Part shown: positions 63,440 to 64,000 of the stretch, in pieces
Layout of the letters: every line of letters starts with the position of its first letter
Position numbering within the stretch: the stretch's first letter is position 1
Origin: Flavobacterium psychraerolatum
GTDB lineage: Bacteria; Bacteroidota; Bacteroidia; Flavobacteriales; Flavobacteriaceae
Assembly (NCBI RefSeq): GCF_025960985.1
Contig: NZ_JAOQMX010000015.1
Coordinates: 16,383 to 80,382, forward strand
Direction: 5' to 3'
DNA: 64,000 bases
Program-made: the position numbers and the translations under genes
The notes under the pieces: generated by a model
Database searches by the model: none
The model's input: the letters and a program-made list of their open reading frames with translations, nothing else
What the model was told of the DNA's origin: nothing

Positions 63440-64000
63440 TGTTTTTTTGTTTTTGTTAGTGCAGCCAAATTAATTTACTATGCTGGAGCAAATGTCTGTG
63501 TGAGTAATATTTGTGATAAATATTCGGTTTTCGTCTGTTTTTATTGTATTTAATCTATGTTTTTTTAAAAATAAATATAAGTTAAATACTCTACTTAGAT
63601 TTAAAATGTATTTCACAGTAAATTGTTAAATACTTATTAATTAATTTTTTTTGATTAAAGTCTTATTATTTGACTACTGATGTGATTTTTTTAACTTTAT
63701 AAAGTTGAAGGTTTGACTGTCCTTTTGTCCAATTAATAAATATAACGTTTGTATTTTTACTAATTATAGGGTAGGTTATGATAGATCGAAGTATCAATAG
63801 CAATAAGGAGTATAGAGATGGATGATATTTTATGTGTTTAGCTATAATTTTCTCAATTGATCGAAGGAAAAATCATATCTACTGCATATGTTTTATTGGT
63901 CCCAAAAATAGTTAAAACTATGTACTTTAGTGCATTTCGCTTTTAGCTTCTAAAAATGTACTTTTGAGATATGGATTTTCAAAGAGTAAATGGACATACA
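63440..64000. other. AT-rich region to the right edge
   Basis: About 560 bases of strongly AT-rich sequence upstream of the beta-helix gene. An ATG at 63971 is open for ten codons to the edge, which is not enough to call. I see no clear -7 element for the beta-helix gene, nor a repeat. Confidence 0.45.

Noticed and set aside
63971..64000. ATG open to the right edge
   Set aside because: Only ten codons are visible and no promoter or homology supports it.

Overview
The window is AT-rich chromosomal DNA of a Flavobacterium-like member of the Bacteroidota (Flavobacteriaceae). The evidence is the gene content (two type IX secretion C-terminal sorting domains, a TonB receptor with a carboxypeptidase-like N-domain, DUF5606 beside def, LETM1-related and DUF2805 proteins, type II plus type III glutamine synthetases), the scarcity of Shine-Dalgarno sites, and many matches to the Bacteroidota -7 promoter element TAnnTTTG. 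I see no tRNA, rRNA, CRISPR array, intact insertion sequence or phage.

Layout. 1-2.6 kb: tail of an unknown gene, then a SulP anion transporter with STAS domain and a beta-carbonic anhydrase (probable bicarbonate module). 2.6-3.8 kb: LETM1-related protein. 4-18.7 kb: a surface-polysaccharide/LPS region with an MsbA-like ABC flippase, an FkbM methyltransferase-like protein, about nine glycosyltransferases (GT4, GT2, GT9 types) and an InaA-type lipopolysaccharide kinase. 18.9-27.3 kb: housekeeping genes dapD, a 51-codon ORF plus ruvX, mqo, a FUSC membrane protein, def, a DUF5606 gene, mazG and an alpha/beta hydrolase. 27.4-33.7 kb: a four-gene minus-strand TonB operon (receptor, beta-helix lipoprotein, metallophosphoesterase, beta-propeller lipoprotein), possibly for organic phosphate. 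34.8-38.1 kb: a DUF4197 gene and purU, a small lipoprotein gene and a TerC-type membrane protein. 38.2-41.7 kb: two divergent, unrelated glutamine synthetases. 41.8-44.7 kb: an overlapping four-gene unit (TetR-like, AarF/UbiB kinase-like, DUF2805, SDR). 45-53.3 kb: purM, two small genes, pyrG, yidC, a YwqK-like gene and mnmA. 53.4-63.4 kb: a T9SS subtilase, two secreted proteins, DUF4268, a NUDIX hydrolase, a PlsC-like acyltransferase, NDH-2, DUF3810 and a T9SS-secreted beta-helix protein with a GH82 (iota-carrageenase)-like signature.

The most notable signal is not a protein. A roughly 150-bp module occurs three times on the minus strand (27298-27447, 33930-34083, 34416-34568). Each copy has a conserved TTAACGT site, a conserved TTTTAACA box and a -7-like element at identical spacings, then a 41-nt segment that is identical in two copies and has one change in the third, then a GC-rich hairpin with a U tract. 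The pairs that fail on the plus strand become G-U wobbles on the minus strand, so these are best read as three copies of one small RNA gene of about 80 nt. Two copies lie upstream and one lies downstream of the TonB operon. A separate structured RNA with its own terminator fills the 3' region of purU (34672-34770).
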